64,000 nt of DNA from Nematostella vectensis (lineage: Eukaryota; Cnidaria; Anthozoa; Actiniaria; Edwardsiidae), in the NCBI RefSeq assembly GCF_932526225.1, contig NC_064036.1:7757519-7821518 (forward strand). Direction: 5' to 3'. The number at the start of each line of letters is the position of its first letter. Position 1 is the stretch's first letter. The notes beneath the pieces are model-generated. The model saw only the letters and a program-made list of their open reading frames with translations, searched no databases and was not told the DNA's origin. A program made the position numbers and the translations under genes. Positions 51,310 through 63,616 of this stretch are shown here, piece after piece.

Positions 51310-51982
51310 TTCGCATTATCTTCATTATCAAAAAGGAAGTCGAATGATGTATTTTTTCATCTTTTATCTTAAAGACGAAAAGTGGTATCATTTAAGATAT
51401 GTGCGATGATTAACTTTCAAATTAGGACATTTTCTGATTAACATTAATTGCGACGGAGTGCGGATAAAAAAGGTAGCCGTCATCTGCCGTTGAGATGTTT
51501 ATGTCAATAACATTTTCATTTGAAAGAGTTGTAAAATGGAACTGTGTACACAGGCTAAATGTCTTGAATGTTATTTATGTTACTGAGTGTTATGTTACTT
51601 GAATGTTACTGAGTGAGCTATCAACCAAAAGAGCACAGGCCAACAGCGGTCGTGTTTGATGTGAAGATGTATGGACCAAATTAACAAATGAACGAGCTGA
51701 AGGCTCGTTTGCACCATGACTAAGACACAAGCGCAACCAACTTCATTCGATTTCCGAAATAATAAGAATAAAAATGAATGACGCATGAGATAAAGCGTGA
51801 ACTTATTTCATTCCAAGTAAACTACGACATCTTCCATCCTCCAGCAATAAAAAAGTTATCTTTCGCGCCTTCCTCAAAACTCTTTTACGATCATTGATCA
51901 TGGTCTACCTGTGGGCTGTTACCTAGTACCACGCGGTATGAGTTAGGAATGCCTGACGAATTCGGGATTTTACCTTCCGTGA

Positions 51983-54900
51983 ATGATATCTGGTCGCCGT
52001 GGTGGTCGTGGCTCTTATTACAAGAACTTATGTGGCAGAAAACGGTACGTACTAAATTTCCTAACGTCGCATGCCGTGGTTGGCCAGTTAGTGTATATAT
52101 TTTAAATCTATTTCATTGATCCACAGATTGGTTTGATTATGAGAAATTCATATATAATGTCTTACTCTGAATTGCCATGACTTCCTTGTTCCATAATGTT
52201 TGAAGATTCGTTTAGGGATCTTGTAAAGTTAAAATAATAATAATAATAATAACAATAACAATAACAATAACAATAACAATAACAATAACAATAGCAATAG
52301 CAATAGCAATAGCAATAGCAATAGCAATAGCAATAGCAATAGCAATAGCAATAGCAATAGCAATAGCAATAGCAATAGCAATAGCAATAGCAATAGCAAT
52401 AGCAATAGCAATAGCAATAGCAATAGCAATAGCAATAGCAATAGCAATAGCAATAGCAATAGCAATAGCAATAGCAATAGCAATAGCAATAGCAATAGCA
52501 ATAGCAATAGCAATAGCAATAGCAATAGCAATAGCAATAGCAATAGCAATAGCAATAGCAATAGCAATAGCAATAGCAATAGCAATAGCAATAGCAATAG
52601 CAATAGCAATATCAATAGTAATAGTAAAACTGGATAGAGGTGACCCTCCATCCTAATGTTTTTTGGAATGTACCATCGATATATAGACACATTCGACACC
52701 ACACAATTTAATATTTACATGTTTTGTTATATAAAAGTATTAGTTTACGATTGAGGGTGGCCAGGAAATATTACCAAAAAATACATAGATAATCATTTTG
52801 TTTCGATTATCCATATTTTTTTAGTTGGCCTCCCCCCTTTTCTCTCTGATTTTGGGAATTTTTATAAATGGTACCTTGTGATAACATGGGAGGTACACAG
52901 TCTTAGTCCTTCAATAACAAATTACCCCATTTTTAGTTAGTAATTCCAAATGCAATAATCCCTTTTTACAGAGGTAGAGGTGATTACCATGGAAACCATG
53001 GAGGAAGCAGTTACCATAACAACCAGCCTCAACCAGCAATTTACAGAGGTGTTAGAGATGTGCAGGTATTTTAGTAAACACATGTCTTTGTTTCCATTAA
53101 TTAAAGGTTTTTATATATATATCTCTGAATATGCACCATAAACAGTCTCTTTCAGAAACATTGTCACGCCTTGAGGGTGCTAATTACAAAGCCTACCATG
53201 GTATTCTAGGTAAGTTTAGTTAGTTCATTTAAGTAACAAGCTGTTAACGATTTGCATTTGCTCCTGAACACTTATTGAATCATGTCTTGTTATAATCCAA
53301 CATAATAATCATTCAAATCATTTTATTGTTGTTGTTATTGATTATTCTATTAATTTTACTTTTTTTGATTCTGATAGGGTGTTGGCAGTTTAGTGGGTAC
53401 AGATTTTATGTGGACAAAATTCAAAGTGACCCATTTGCCCCTCCAAGCCTTTGTAGAGTACAGATGGACCAGTCAGTAGCCAACTATCCAGAATTTGCAA
53501 TAAGGTACTTGTCTTTTAGAGGAATGTCTAAAGTATAAGCAGAGCTACATGTGGTCCAGCGTATTAGCATGTCAGCATATGGGACATCTTACCCCTGTTG
53601 AAACAGGTTCTATTCTCGGTAGACACATGGATAGCATCCTTATGTTTTTCGGCACTGAATTTGACTTGTTGAATGTATGTGGGATTACTAGAAGGTTGTG
53701 TTTTTAATACATACATAATAGGATTTAAACGTGAAGCGCTTAGATAATGGTTTATACAGTATAAGCACTATATAGATGCTACATAAGCAGTTATTTGTCT
53801 TCAATTTCATAATATACTTCAAAGTAACTAGACTAATAAATCACAGGTAATTACAAAAAAATACACATTTCTGAAATTGAATTTGGTTGTATTATATTCA
53901 ACATGTTTTTTTTTATATGTATATTTATTTATTTTATGTAATTTTTTTCCAGCTCAAAGACCCAATGCACTGCTACCGCTGATTACCTGACCAGATGGTT
54001 TTCTAGCCTGGTGCACTCTGGTGGCCACGACAAGAATTTTGGAGGAGGTGGTTGGCATGGCAAAAAAGGAGGAGACATTAGGATTGATATGTAGGTTATA
54101 TTACCTTATTACCCGCCACACCTCGATCCTATATATTGTTTTTAAGGATAATCGTAAAAATATTTTCCTGGCAATTCAAGCCAAGGTGATTGCAATTTGG
54201 GAGTATTCTTTGCTGAAACATGGTTTGAATCAATAATTACAGTATAAATTCATTTGGACCTTCCACCACACCTACCCCTCCAACCCCCTACAGGCTTGCA
54301 TTATCAAGTCAGACCAGCATTCCCACTTTCAGTACACATAGATGTTTAAAGCCTGTTTCTGGAATATATGCCTTCTAGAGGGGTGTGTCTTTGGAATGCA
54401 GCCCTGTAATGTCTCTTTTATTTTGTGTTTTCACAGACCCTCACAACATGTTTTGGAAAGAACATCGTGCCTGGTTACCAAAGAGCAAATTGAGGTTAGA
54501 TAAGTTTCAAGGTCTCCTTTAGCCTGCAAAGCAAATTCTTCTGTGGATTTCAGCCAAAAGTTTTACTGGGCAAAGTGTATTCTTTGTGTGATGAAAAATT
54601 GGGCAAGCACAGACAAATGAGGGTGGGGGGAAAAGAGGAACTTTCTCTTTTCTTTTCACCCTCCCCCCCCCCCCCCCCTCCCTTCACAATTTTTTAGTGC
54701 TCTCACAAAGTTTTGCGCATTGCAACTCCATGTACTGGATACTTTTCTCCCCAAATTGTCATTTTTGGCTACTTCTCTCTAGAAACTTGTCATTTGGGCT
54801 ATTCTTCAGGTCCGTTTTACTGTATCTCTTCCTGCACATGGCCGTACTATTGAGGGCAATGCCTGCCGAAGAATTCTCACAGAGAATCTTCCTGGCATCA

Positions 54901-57779
54901 TTGAAAAGGTGTGTATCTTTTGGGTCAACTTAGGCAAAAGGCACTTTGCATTTTATGATAGTCATGTAATAAAAGTGGTTTTGTAATGGTCAAGCAAGAT
55001 TTAGAATGATTTATGTGTGGATTTTCTTATGTGCGCCATAGAACCATAAAAAAACATGTACTGTGTAAAATGTGTGTGGCGTCTTAGTAAAACTAGCTCT
55101 CCACCAAGAGACATCATGGTCTCTTGCTCTCCATTCATGTTTACGCCACTTGGACCTGGCCAAACGATTGCAGTCTCGGTCCATTATATATCAAAGTGAC
55201 AATCCTTCAGGCCTGCTTGCTATAAGATAGCATTTCACATTGATTCCAGGCTCTCCCGTTTCAAAGTCAAGACAAAGCCAGTCTACAGCGTCACGTGGAG
55301 TTAGTTGAAGACCAGACCTATCTGCGGGCACAGTTGTCCGCGTTAAATCTTGTTGCATTCGTGCGTGATGGGGCGGTACTTCCGCGCATGAGTGGTGCAG
55401 ATGATCGACCGATGTCCGCTGATCAGGCTGTCTTATTCCAGTCTCCCTTATCCATGAGGGTGGATTTCAAGCTGCCACACTCAGGAAGGTGATGTGTGAT
55501 CTGTGAATGCGGGATAATATATGAAGAATTACATGTATATGGAGGATAGTTCGAGAGTCATCGTGATTGCAAGTGACATGTGGTGCGTTCACAGTTACCT
55601 CCGGTGCATTTAGCTATGTTTCAAACAATTGCATCATGGATCGATTTTAAATCATCCACCTTTTAACTCCTTTGGACTGAAATCTTAGGAAAAAAAAAAC
55701 AGTTTAGAAATATGGAAGCTAAATGCACAAATTTAACTCTCCTTTTTTTATATGTTGGTACTCTGTTTTTTTTTTTTTTCTTTAAATGGTGCCTTCAAGA
55801 AACCCTACATTTCCAACCTCCATTTCCCGGTTAGAATACTTTTTCTCGTCTGTTGCAATGTCGAACGTTCTAAAACTAAAATGCATCAATGTGTAGGATA
55901 TCCGGTATGGGGATCCCCAAGGGTGTCAGCCTGATTGTCGGCGGCGGGTTTCACGGCAAGTCCACGCTTCTGAATGCCATAGAGATGGGAGTGTATGACC
56001 ATGTACCGGGCGATGGAAGGGAGTTTGTGGTCACAGACTCCAAGGCGCTTAAAATACGAGCCGAGGATGGTGAGTACGTCAAGTCAACACTGATTAATGC
56101 CATAGAGGTGGGAGTGTGTGGCCATGTACCGGGTGACGGAATGAAGTGAAGGCTGGTCGCTGACTCCAAGGCGTTTGAGATACGCCCTGCTAGCAGAGCT
56201 TTCTTCCTGTTTGTTTCTATCAGCCCACTTAACTATGTCGCATCTCTGTTCTTTCGCGTTCTTGTTCGTTGCAAACAAAAAATATTTTGAAAGAACAGAT
56301 ACGCGACACAGATAAGTAAACTGACAGAAACAAAGAGAGAAAGCTAGGATGGTGTGTAACTCATCGGTCCCGCCAGCTGATGATACACATTCAAGCTTTA
56401 TAAAAAAGACAGGACGAACAGACTGATAAGCTGCCAACAACCTTTAATGGGCGGACAACAGTTAAGTTTGCTGAATCTCAGCCTTGTTCCTAAGGGTTTT
56501 GTTTCCTCCAAGTTTTTTTCCCATTATATAAGTCCATAACTGTGTTCTGTGGTCATATATGAACCGCATCGCGGTAACCTTGTGCCTCCCTGCTTTCGAA
56601 TCGACAACGTTATTTTTGCGTCTTGGAAATCTGTAGCCGCAATGAGCATAATAAAATTCCCAAATTGAAGTTTTATTGACTAACATAGGTTCTTGTTAAA
56701 GGTCGAAGTATTGAGAAAGTCGACATACGGCCCTTCATCAACAACTTACCATTCGGCCGTGACACAAGTGTATTCAGCACGCAAGATGCTAGCGGTAGCA
56801 CGTCACAGGCCGGGAATATCATCGAGGGACTGGAAGCGGGTGCCACGTGCCTACTTATTGATGAGGTGAGGGTCACGTGACTCTTACGTAAAGGACCTGA
56901 AATATTTCGATAGACTGGTAGCGAGATATACCAAGTCACTATTTATTTATGAGATAAGGGGGTCATGTGACTTGTTCATCGCAGGCAAGGAATAACTATA
57001 ATCCATTGATAGCTTAAGGGACTGGGTGCCATTTGGTGTCTGGGTATCCGCTTATTGGTCCAAATAGGGAGTCGCTGGGCAACAAGAGATCAGCAGCATA
57101 TCGAATATAACTTTTAATGGCTAGCAATAGTCGCGTAGAACTTCCATTATTGTTTCTTCGATTGTTTCAGGACACGAGTGCGACGAATTTTATGATACGA
57201 GATTCCCGGATGCAAGAGCTAGTGGCAGCGGACAAGGAGCCAATCACACCCTTCATTGCCAAGGCAACGCACAAATAATTACCTGCCTGTCAATCACAGA
57301 GAGTATAGCAACACAGTCATAGCTACATCATTGAAATCACGCTATTATTTTTATAGCAACGCATATAACCACGTTCCCTCACAATCCTGATTATTAGAAC
57401 AACGCATTTACTTTCCCGACCTTCCAATTTTTTTATCGCATTTAGGTGCGAAGCTTATATGACGATTTCGGGGTCTCCACCATTCTTGTTATGGGCGGAT
57501 CTGGAGACTACTTTCAGGTGTGTAAGCGTCACTGCGATAGTTATTATTTCGTTAGTTGTGTCGTAACATTCAATGATTATCCTATCGTGGTGGCTTGTGT
57601 TATCCTGTTATCCTTATTTTGTCAAAGGAATGCGATTGGACCTGAATTTGTTATTATATTGTCAGGGTCTCAAATACACAGAAAAACATCCTCGCCGTGT
57701 ATCGTATTGCGTTTCTTTTCCCATTAAACCGCAGCCTTGTCATCTGTAAAACCTATTTTAGATTTGTCCTACTCGTGTT

Positions 57780-57815
<36 letters not shown>

Positions 57816-59591
57816 GGTTGCTGGTCACGTCATAATGATGGACTGCTATCAGGCGCATGACGTCACACAGAAAGCAAAGGTTTAACAATTCACGAGATAA
57901 TTCTTTTCTAAAATTTACCACCTGACTAAGTTGATACTACCGACTATCGTGGTCTCGCTTACATTGGAAAAACGATCTCAAGAAAATTGTGCAATTCTTT
58001 TAGTCTATCGCAGCAGAGACTATCAAGACCAACCCTCAGACTTTCCTCCCTTTCAACATGACGAAGGCGAGAATTCCTCTACCGCAAAGCCTGGATGCGT
58101 CGAGTGGCGACCGAGAGAAGGTAAAGTATGACCTATTTTCAAGTTTGTATGTGGAATATTAAGCTTCTGCTGTAAGACATTGAGTAACCGTTCAGCGACT
58201 GGTCGATAGCCAGAAGGGTGTTATCTAGAGGTGAATATCTAAATGGAAAATGTCGAATGGCAAGCACCACTAGATAGAACAGACAAGCATTTTTATTTTA
58301 TTCGATGTATTTCGCCTGCAGGTTCGAGTTCGTGGAAAAACGCAGTTTGGATTCCAGGTTGAGTTTGGAAACGAAGAGATAGACTTGTCCGGATGCGAGC
58401 AAGTAGTGGAAAAAAGCCAGACACAGTGAGTCAGTTTGACATTTAAGTTTGCATCATATTTCTGTGATTAATCTATTATCGTCGGTGAAGATGCTGTATC
58501 ACAAATTCTTTAATCCATCTATTTGTTTTATTGGCACTAATTCATCACAATAAATAACAGAAGCCTGGTACACAATATTGCCATATTAGTTTTACTTGAA
58601 CGGTGGCAACGCAGACACGACGGCAGAAAAAATTAAACATTTTAAAACGGGCACGTGTGAATTGGTTCTGACTGATACATTTCAGCCGTTTATAAGGCTG
58701 GTTTCCATATTATCGCGATTGATCTTTTTGGAAGTATGCAGCGCTTAGCGTGAAAGCACTTTTTATCCTATTTCCCTAGCCGTTTGTTCTCCTTGTTAGA
58801 ACTCCCTGAAAAAGTCACCCAAAATGTGAAATTACTCTAATATAACGACAGAAGTATGTTGTTCCAACCTACTGTTTCCTTTGATTCGTTAACACTGTGT
58901 TTGTGTCATCAGTGCTATCGGTGACTCAATCCTTCATGCACGCAACAATTTTATGGATGGTGGCAGCACAATGGCGTCTGTGTTACAAAGGTACACCTCC
59001 ATCACCCTACCCCTTTCCCTCACCCTACATCACTACCCTACCCTACCCCCACCCTTAAGGTCAAGGCACCAGACACAATGACTTCTGTTACAAAGTATGC
59101 TGTCATCAACTTTTTACCAACCTATAATATTACCTTTGTTCAACCCTTTTGTTATCACCTTCACACTTCACACCCAACCCTATATCATTATCCAAGCCTC
59201 CACTTCATCACCCTTCCACTTCATTAACAACTAATTCCCACTCAAAATACAAGTAGTTAATGGATGGTGGCTACAAAATATTGTCTTCCTATCTACCTCC
59301 TCATAACATCTTTCAAATTGATGGCACTCACCCTCACTGATGCATCTATAACACTTGCTATCCTACCAAAAAGAAGAGCCTACACCTCTAGTTAAGGGTA
59401 TACCCCCTACAAATATGACATACAGATTCACAATGTCAAATCCTCAATTGTTCTTTAGAATGGAAGCCGATTTCAACGAAAAGGGATTAGACGTACTGTG
59501 CCCACATATTCCACTGGGTAACTACTCCCGCCCCAGGCCCCTAGAGATTGCTGCAGCCATCAACAGATACAGGTCCCTAAGGATCAAGTGA
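51983..59591 (+). CDS. Predicted P-loop ATPase of the ABC class (PF09818 type)
   Basis: Seventeen exons: 51983-52044, 52972-53065, 53146-53209, 53378-53504, 53953-54090, 54437-54494, 54810-54908, 55250-55488, 55897-56069, 56702-56865, 57171-57263, 57446-57517, 57817-57879, 58004-58120, 58322-58425, 58913-58990, 59459-59591. They make 625 residues, all phases agreeing. An Arg/Gly-rich start (MISGRRGGRGSYY, RGRGDYHGNHGG) is followed by the family's N-terminal part (YRFYVDKIQSDPFAPPS). The ATPase core has Walker A GGGFHGKST, GVYDHVPGDGRE, DASGSTSQA, Walker B CLLIDED, TNFMIRDSRM, ILVMGGSGDYF and MMDCYQAHDVT. The end reads LDVLCPHIPLG and EIAAAINRYRSLRI. The family is known from bacteria, plants, fungi and protists; its function is not established. 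The RG region suggests RNA binding (inference). Intron 57264-57445 starts with GC. Confidence 0.9.
52233..52630. repeat. Hexanucleotide (AATAGC)n array in intron 1 of the ATPase gene
   Basis: AATAAC units grade into about 55 uninterrupted AATAGC units. The minus strand reads poly-Leu through it, which is not a gene. Confidence 0.97.
56081..56185. pseudogene. Partial tandem copy of the Walker A exon
   Basis: Just after the donor of exon 55897-56069, the intron repeats its second half, starting at the Walker A lysine codon (AAGTCAACACTGATTAATGC, GGCCATGTACCGGGTGACGG). A TGA follows GMK in the reading frame, and the copy continues to GATACG. It is open from the exon through GMK if the intron is retained. 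Confidence 0.8.
57781..57815. repeat. TTTA microsatellite forming an acceptor tract
   Basis: Nine TATT units run directly into TTTAAG, the acceptor of ATPase exon 57817-57879. Confidence 0.85.
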
Positions 59592-60003
59592 TCAAGAAGT
59601 GTATCAATAGATACAGGTCCCTGAAGATCACAATGGACTTCTTGATCATCACGAGGGACTTCTACAATACAGCACCTCGGATTACTCAACATGTTACACC
59701 CTAAAGAAATGGTTCATATGTACATATAAAAAGATAGCAAACACTTATTTATTCAGACAAATAAATTTTATTGTCCATAGTTCTGCAGCCATTGTTATTG
59801 ATGTTATAAAAAGAGCATTTTGTACAACAAACTAGTTGAGAAGGGGGGGGGGGGGGGGGGAGAAATGAACCAACTGCAAAATATATTTAGATTAAAATGT
59901 TACAGAGTGCATGGAGGCAATAATGATTACCTGGTCTCACAAACGTTTGTCCGGTTGTGAGTCCTTATCTAAGATTTAAAATTCCTATAGAGTGCCTTCT
60001 GGT
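59592..60003. other. Gap between convergent genes
   Basis: It holds a G run at 59843-59861 and AATAAA-like signals near 59760. No coding sequence is seen. The ATPase and ILKAP genes converge here. Confidence 0.5.
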
Positions 60004-60793
60004 TGACTGTCTTGTGTGTGGACAGCACTTGGTTGGCTGCCCGGTGTGTGGACTGTGCTTGGTTGGTTGTCTGGTGTGTGGACTGTGCTTGGTTGGTTGT
60101 CTGGTGTGTGGACAGTGCTTGATTGGTTGTCTTGTGTGTGGACAGTGCTTAGTTGTTTGTCTGGTGTGTGGACTGTGCTTGGATGGTTGTCTGGTGTGTG
60201 GACAGTGTTTAGATGGTTGTCTGGTGCGTGGACATTGCTTGGTTGGTTGTCTGGTGTGTGGACAGTGCTTGATTGGTTGTCTTGTGTGTGGACAGTGCTT
60301 AGTTGTTTGTCTGGTGTGTGGACTGTGCTTGGATGGTTGTCTGGTGTGTGGACAGTGTTTAGATGGTTGTCTGGTGTGTGGACATTGCTTGGTTGGTTGT
60401 CTGGTGTGTGGACTGTGCTTGGTTGGTTGTCTGGTGTGTGGACAGTGTTTAGATGGTTGTCTGGTGTGTGGACATTGCTTGGATGGTTGTCTGGTGTGTG
60501 GACAGTGTTTAGATGGTTGCCTGGTGTGTGGACTGTGCTTGGTTGGGTGTGTGGACAGTGTTTTTGTGTGGTTGTCTGGTGTGTGGACAGTGTTTTTGTG
60601 TGGTTGTCTGGTGTGTGGACATTGCTTGGATGGTTGCCTGGTGTGTGGAATGTGCTTGGTTGGTTGTCTGGTGTGTGGACAGTGTTTTTGTGTGGTTGTC
60701 TGGTGTGTGGACAGTGCTTGGTCAGCTATCTGGTATGTGCACAGTATTTGACTTATTGTCTGATGTGTGGAAAGTGCTTGGTTGGTTGTCTCC
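60004..60793. repeat. 30-bp minisatellite overlapping the ILKAP coding end
   Basis: About 26 copies with core TGGACAGTGCTTGGTTGGTT GTCTGGTGTG. Variants of about 32-35 bases (TGTTTTTGTGTGG) lie near 60560-60700. The rightmost copies contain the last 24 codons and stop of the PP2C gene on the minus strand. The long plus-strand frames (CLVCGQCL repeats) are by-products of the 30-base length. Confidence 0.95.
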
Positions 60794-61468
60794 TGTTATT
60801 GAAACCAGCATTACAGTTACATTATCAGAGCTCCCATTCCTTACAGCATCACTAGCGATTCTGTCACATGCAAGCTGGAATCGTGCTTCCACTGGGTCCA
60901 GTCCAGGTTCCTCATTTGTCACTAAAAAGGCAAACACAGCAAACACAGAGATCAATAGCATATATCTGTTTCATTCAGCCTAAATGTATGAGTATGTTAT
61001 TTAAATCTGTCAGTTGTTTACCCCGTCTGGACTCACAGGAAATGGTTCTTCTAAATTCCCATAAATACAGGCTGTTTCAGTGTAAATGGATTACTTATTT
61101 GCCCTGCAAGGGAGCTTTCTTGCCTTGACCAGCATGATTACGAATTATGCCAGTGCTCATGTCACTTATGAACATTTTAAGCCACAGACTTGTATTAGTA
61201 AACAAACACTTGGCTGTTTATTACCTGGGTACCAGAGGCAACGATTTGACCCACTGCTTTACATATCCCTACTATACCTTGCTTAGTGCTTGATTCTTGT
61301 TTTGTAGCCAATGAGTCATCCTACATTCATCAATAATTAATGGTCATTATTATAGTGTTTGTTGAATATAAATTCAATTCAAAGGCTTTTATTTTTCACA
61401 TGAGTTACTTTAATGTATGTAAACATCCAATATGATAGTATTTTACTTGCCCCCTAGTTAAAGTTGTT

Positions 61469-61538
<70 letters not shown>

Positions 61539-63492
61539 CAACAACAATTTTTAGTAGCATTTAAAAACTCAATGCTCTTACAATACAATGTAAAAGGTCA
61601 AAACTAAAAAAAGGGAATTCCTCATGAAAATGTATGACAGATGTATGTGTATCTTACATCTAAAATTTTGCTGATGTACTTGACAGCTTCATCAACAGAG
61701 AATCCTTTCCAAAGTCCATCACAGGCTAGTAATAGAAACCTGTAGATTCAGGAACATTTAATCAAAATTATAAACGAAACCACATTATAAAGGGAACCCA
61801 TCCTTGATGTCTCTAGCGTATTTGTCAATCTTAGCGAATTGCAGTCACAAGTCTGTTAATTTACAATGGCATTTATTGCTGACTGATCAAAATTTTTCAT
61901 AATGATTAAATCCATTATTCGAGCCCTGTAGATTCCCATGCCTGGCACTCACCGGTCACTGTCAGTTAGAGTACACCTCATAATATCAGGAGTGGAGATA
62001 ACACCACAGCGCTTGAATCTGCCATCACCGATAGATCGAGATACCTCAAGCACCCCTAAGACACGCCCATCTCTGTAATGGCATTTAGAAATATAAGGGA
62101 AAATTGCTTATTGCAATAAATGATCATGAAAATAATAGAAAAAAAAATGTTGCTTACTTGACATATCCACCAGCTTTTTGGATCCTCATTCTTTCATCAT
62201 ACTGTAAAATATAAAAATTAAAAGAAAAGGCTGTCAATACACATTAGCTGTTTCTTGAGTGTCTTTTAAAATAATACTCATCTGAAAAAGGGGGAAAATA
62301 CTGTAAGGGTGCCTCCACCCCCCCGCCTATGGACCCGCAAGGCTTTGTGCACAGTACAATACTCCTGTTATCTTATTGAAACATGATAAAACTTTACCCC
62401 TGTTGGTGAATGGTCCTTAGAAAGCCGTACTACTGATATTTTGCCAGCGCTGTCACATCTGCAGACGAGTGCCTACATATAACAAGTGCCATAAGTCTAC
62501 TCCACTTTATTCAGAGGGCCTAAGAATGCATAAAAAAGGCCTACTATGGTCCACTAATAAGGACAACCTTACAAAAGGGGAAAATGTTCAAAAGAGTTAA
62601 AACTAAAAAAAATTGAAAAGCCTGTTTTTGTGTATTTTTTTAACAAATTGCTAAATTGCTGGCTTGCAACCTGACAGTATGAGGTTACCTCCAGGTAATC
62701 AGGTAATTAAAAGTGCAAAAAAGCAATATAAACTTCCTTGCCCTTGTGCTTCCCTATGTTTAGTATTGTTAGCTCATACCAAAGGGTCCTTACCTTACTG
62801 TCACCTAGATTAGCAACATACAAAGTGTTATTGATGACCAGTACAGAGACTGCAGTAGAGCCATCTTTCCAAACAGGAGTGCTATACAACATAGAAATAC
62901 ACAGTTGATAAAAATACTGACACTCTGTGTTTATAGACAACTGTATATAAGTGATAGTACCAGCCTGAAGTACATGCAGGCTTGTTGCAAAGCCTGTTGA
63001 CGACAACCTTTTGTCAATCGACTGTATACTGTATGTATTTTGATTCACTGTACAGCTGGCCTATTGTTAGTTTTATTTTTTAATTAGCCCATGTTCTCTG
63101 TCTGGAGAAACAACTTCTTGTCAAAAGCATTTTCTTTCTACTCACCCCTTTGAGGCCTCATGTAAGAACTGTTCATCTGTTAGGGTATAAGCATCAACAA
63201 GACACTTCTTGATTTCTTTGTCCTTGCCAGTTATACTGCCTGAATGAAATGGAGAATGTGAGTCATTAGTGAAATCCAATTATCAGCAAGTTATACTTGT
63301 AAGAATCTATATCAGTACCACAGTTTGTAGCTAGATTTATTAAATGTAATCATGCACAGTGTGCATATTTACCAAGATCGTTAACCTTTTGGCATTCTGC
63401 TCTTGATGTTTTCATGCAGGTGTTCAGCAGCAAACAAAGAAGCCCTTGGACCAGCATGACCATCAAACACAGCATAATAAGCCATCCTCTGA
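60722..63492 (-). CDS. ILKAP: PP2C phosphatase, ILKAP homologue; 5' part outside window
   Basis: Eight minus-strand exons in transcript order: 63386-63492, 63146-63239, 62794-62881, 62398-62472, 62158-62201, 61953-62072, 61658-61739, 60722-60910. They give 265 residues plus stop. Metal-binding PP2C motifs are present: YYAVFDGHAG, WKDGSTA, LYVANLGDSK, YDERMRIQKAGG, VSRSIGDGRFKRCGV, FLLLACDGLW and NGSSDNVTVMLVSI. These match integrin-linked-kinase-associated phosphatase, a Mg/Mn-dependent Ser/Thr phosphatase, better than other PP2C types (VLEVSRSIGDG.(Y/F)KRCGV). About 110 N-terminal residues should lie beyond 64000. The tail after VSI (TGDNQPSTFHTSDN...IPDS) is encoded by the minisatellite. 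The last acceptor could be 60921, but that changes phase; 60910 keeps it. Confidence 0.9.
61468..61534. repeat. AAT microsatellite in an ILKAP intron
   Basis: About 21 AAT units between exons 60722-60910 and 61658-61739. Confidence 0.95.
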
Positions 63493-63616
63493 CTGCAATA
63501 GCAAACAAATCGTCTCTTAATAGATAGATATCGGTAGCCATCAAACACAGCATAATAAGCCATCCTCTGTCTGCAATAGCAAGAAAATGGTCTCAATAAT
63601 AGATAGATATTGGTAA
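63461..63616. repeat. 78-bp tandem duplication of an ILKAP acceptor and exon start
   Basis: Copies 63461-63538 and 63539-63616 share CATCAAACACAGCATAATAA and GATAGATAT. Each includes, on the minus strand, an acceptor TATTGCAG and the first codons QRMAYYAVFDG. The period is 26 codons, so the frame is kept between the two acceptors. Confidence 0.9.

Noticed and set aside
52229-52702. 157-residue minus-strand poly-Leu frame
   Set aside because: It is the translation of the AATAGC array; it has no other sequence and lies inside an intron.
59957-60983. Plus-strand frames of 264, 279 and 156 residues with CLVCGQCL or VWTVLGWLSG repeats
   Set aside because: They come from the 30-bp minisatellite, whose length leaves several frames open. 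The opposite strand carries the real ILKAP end.
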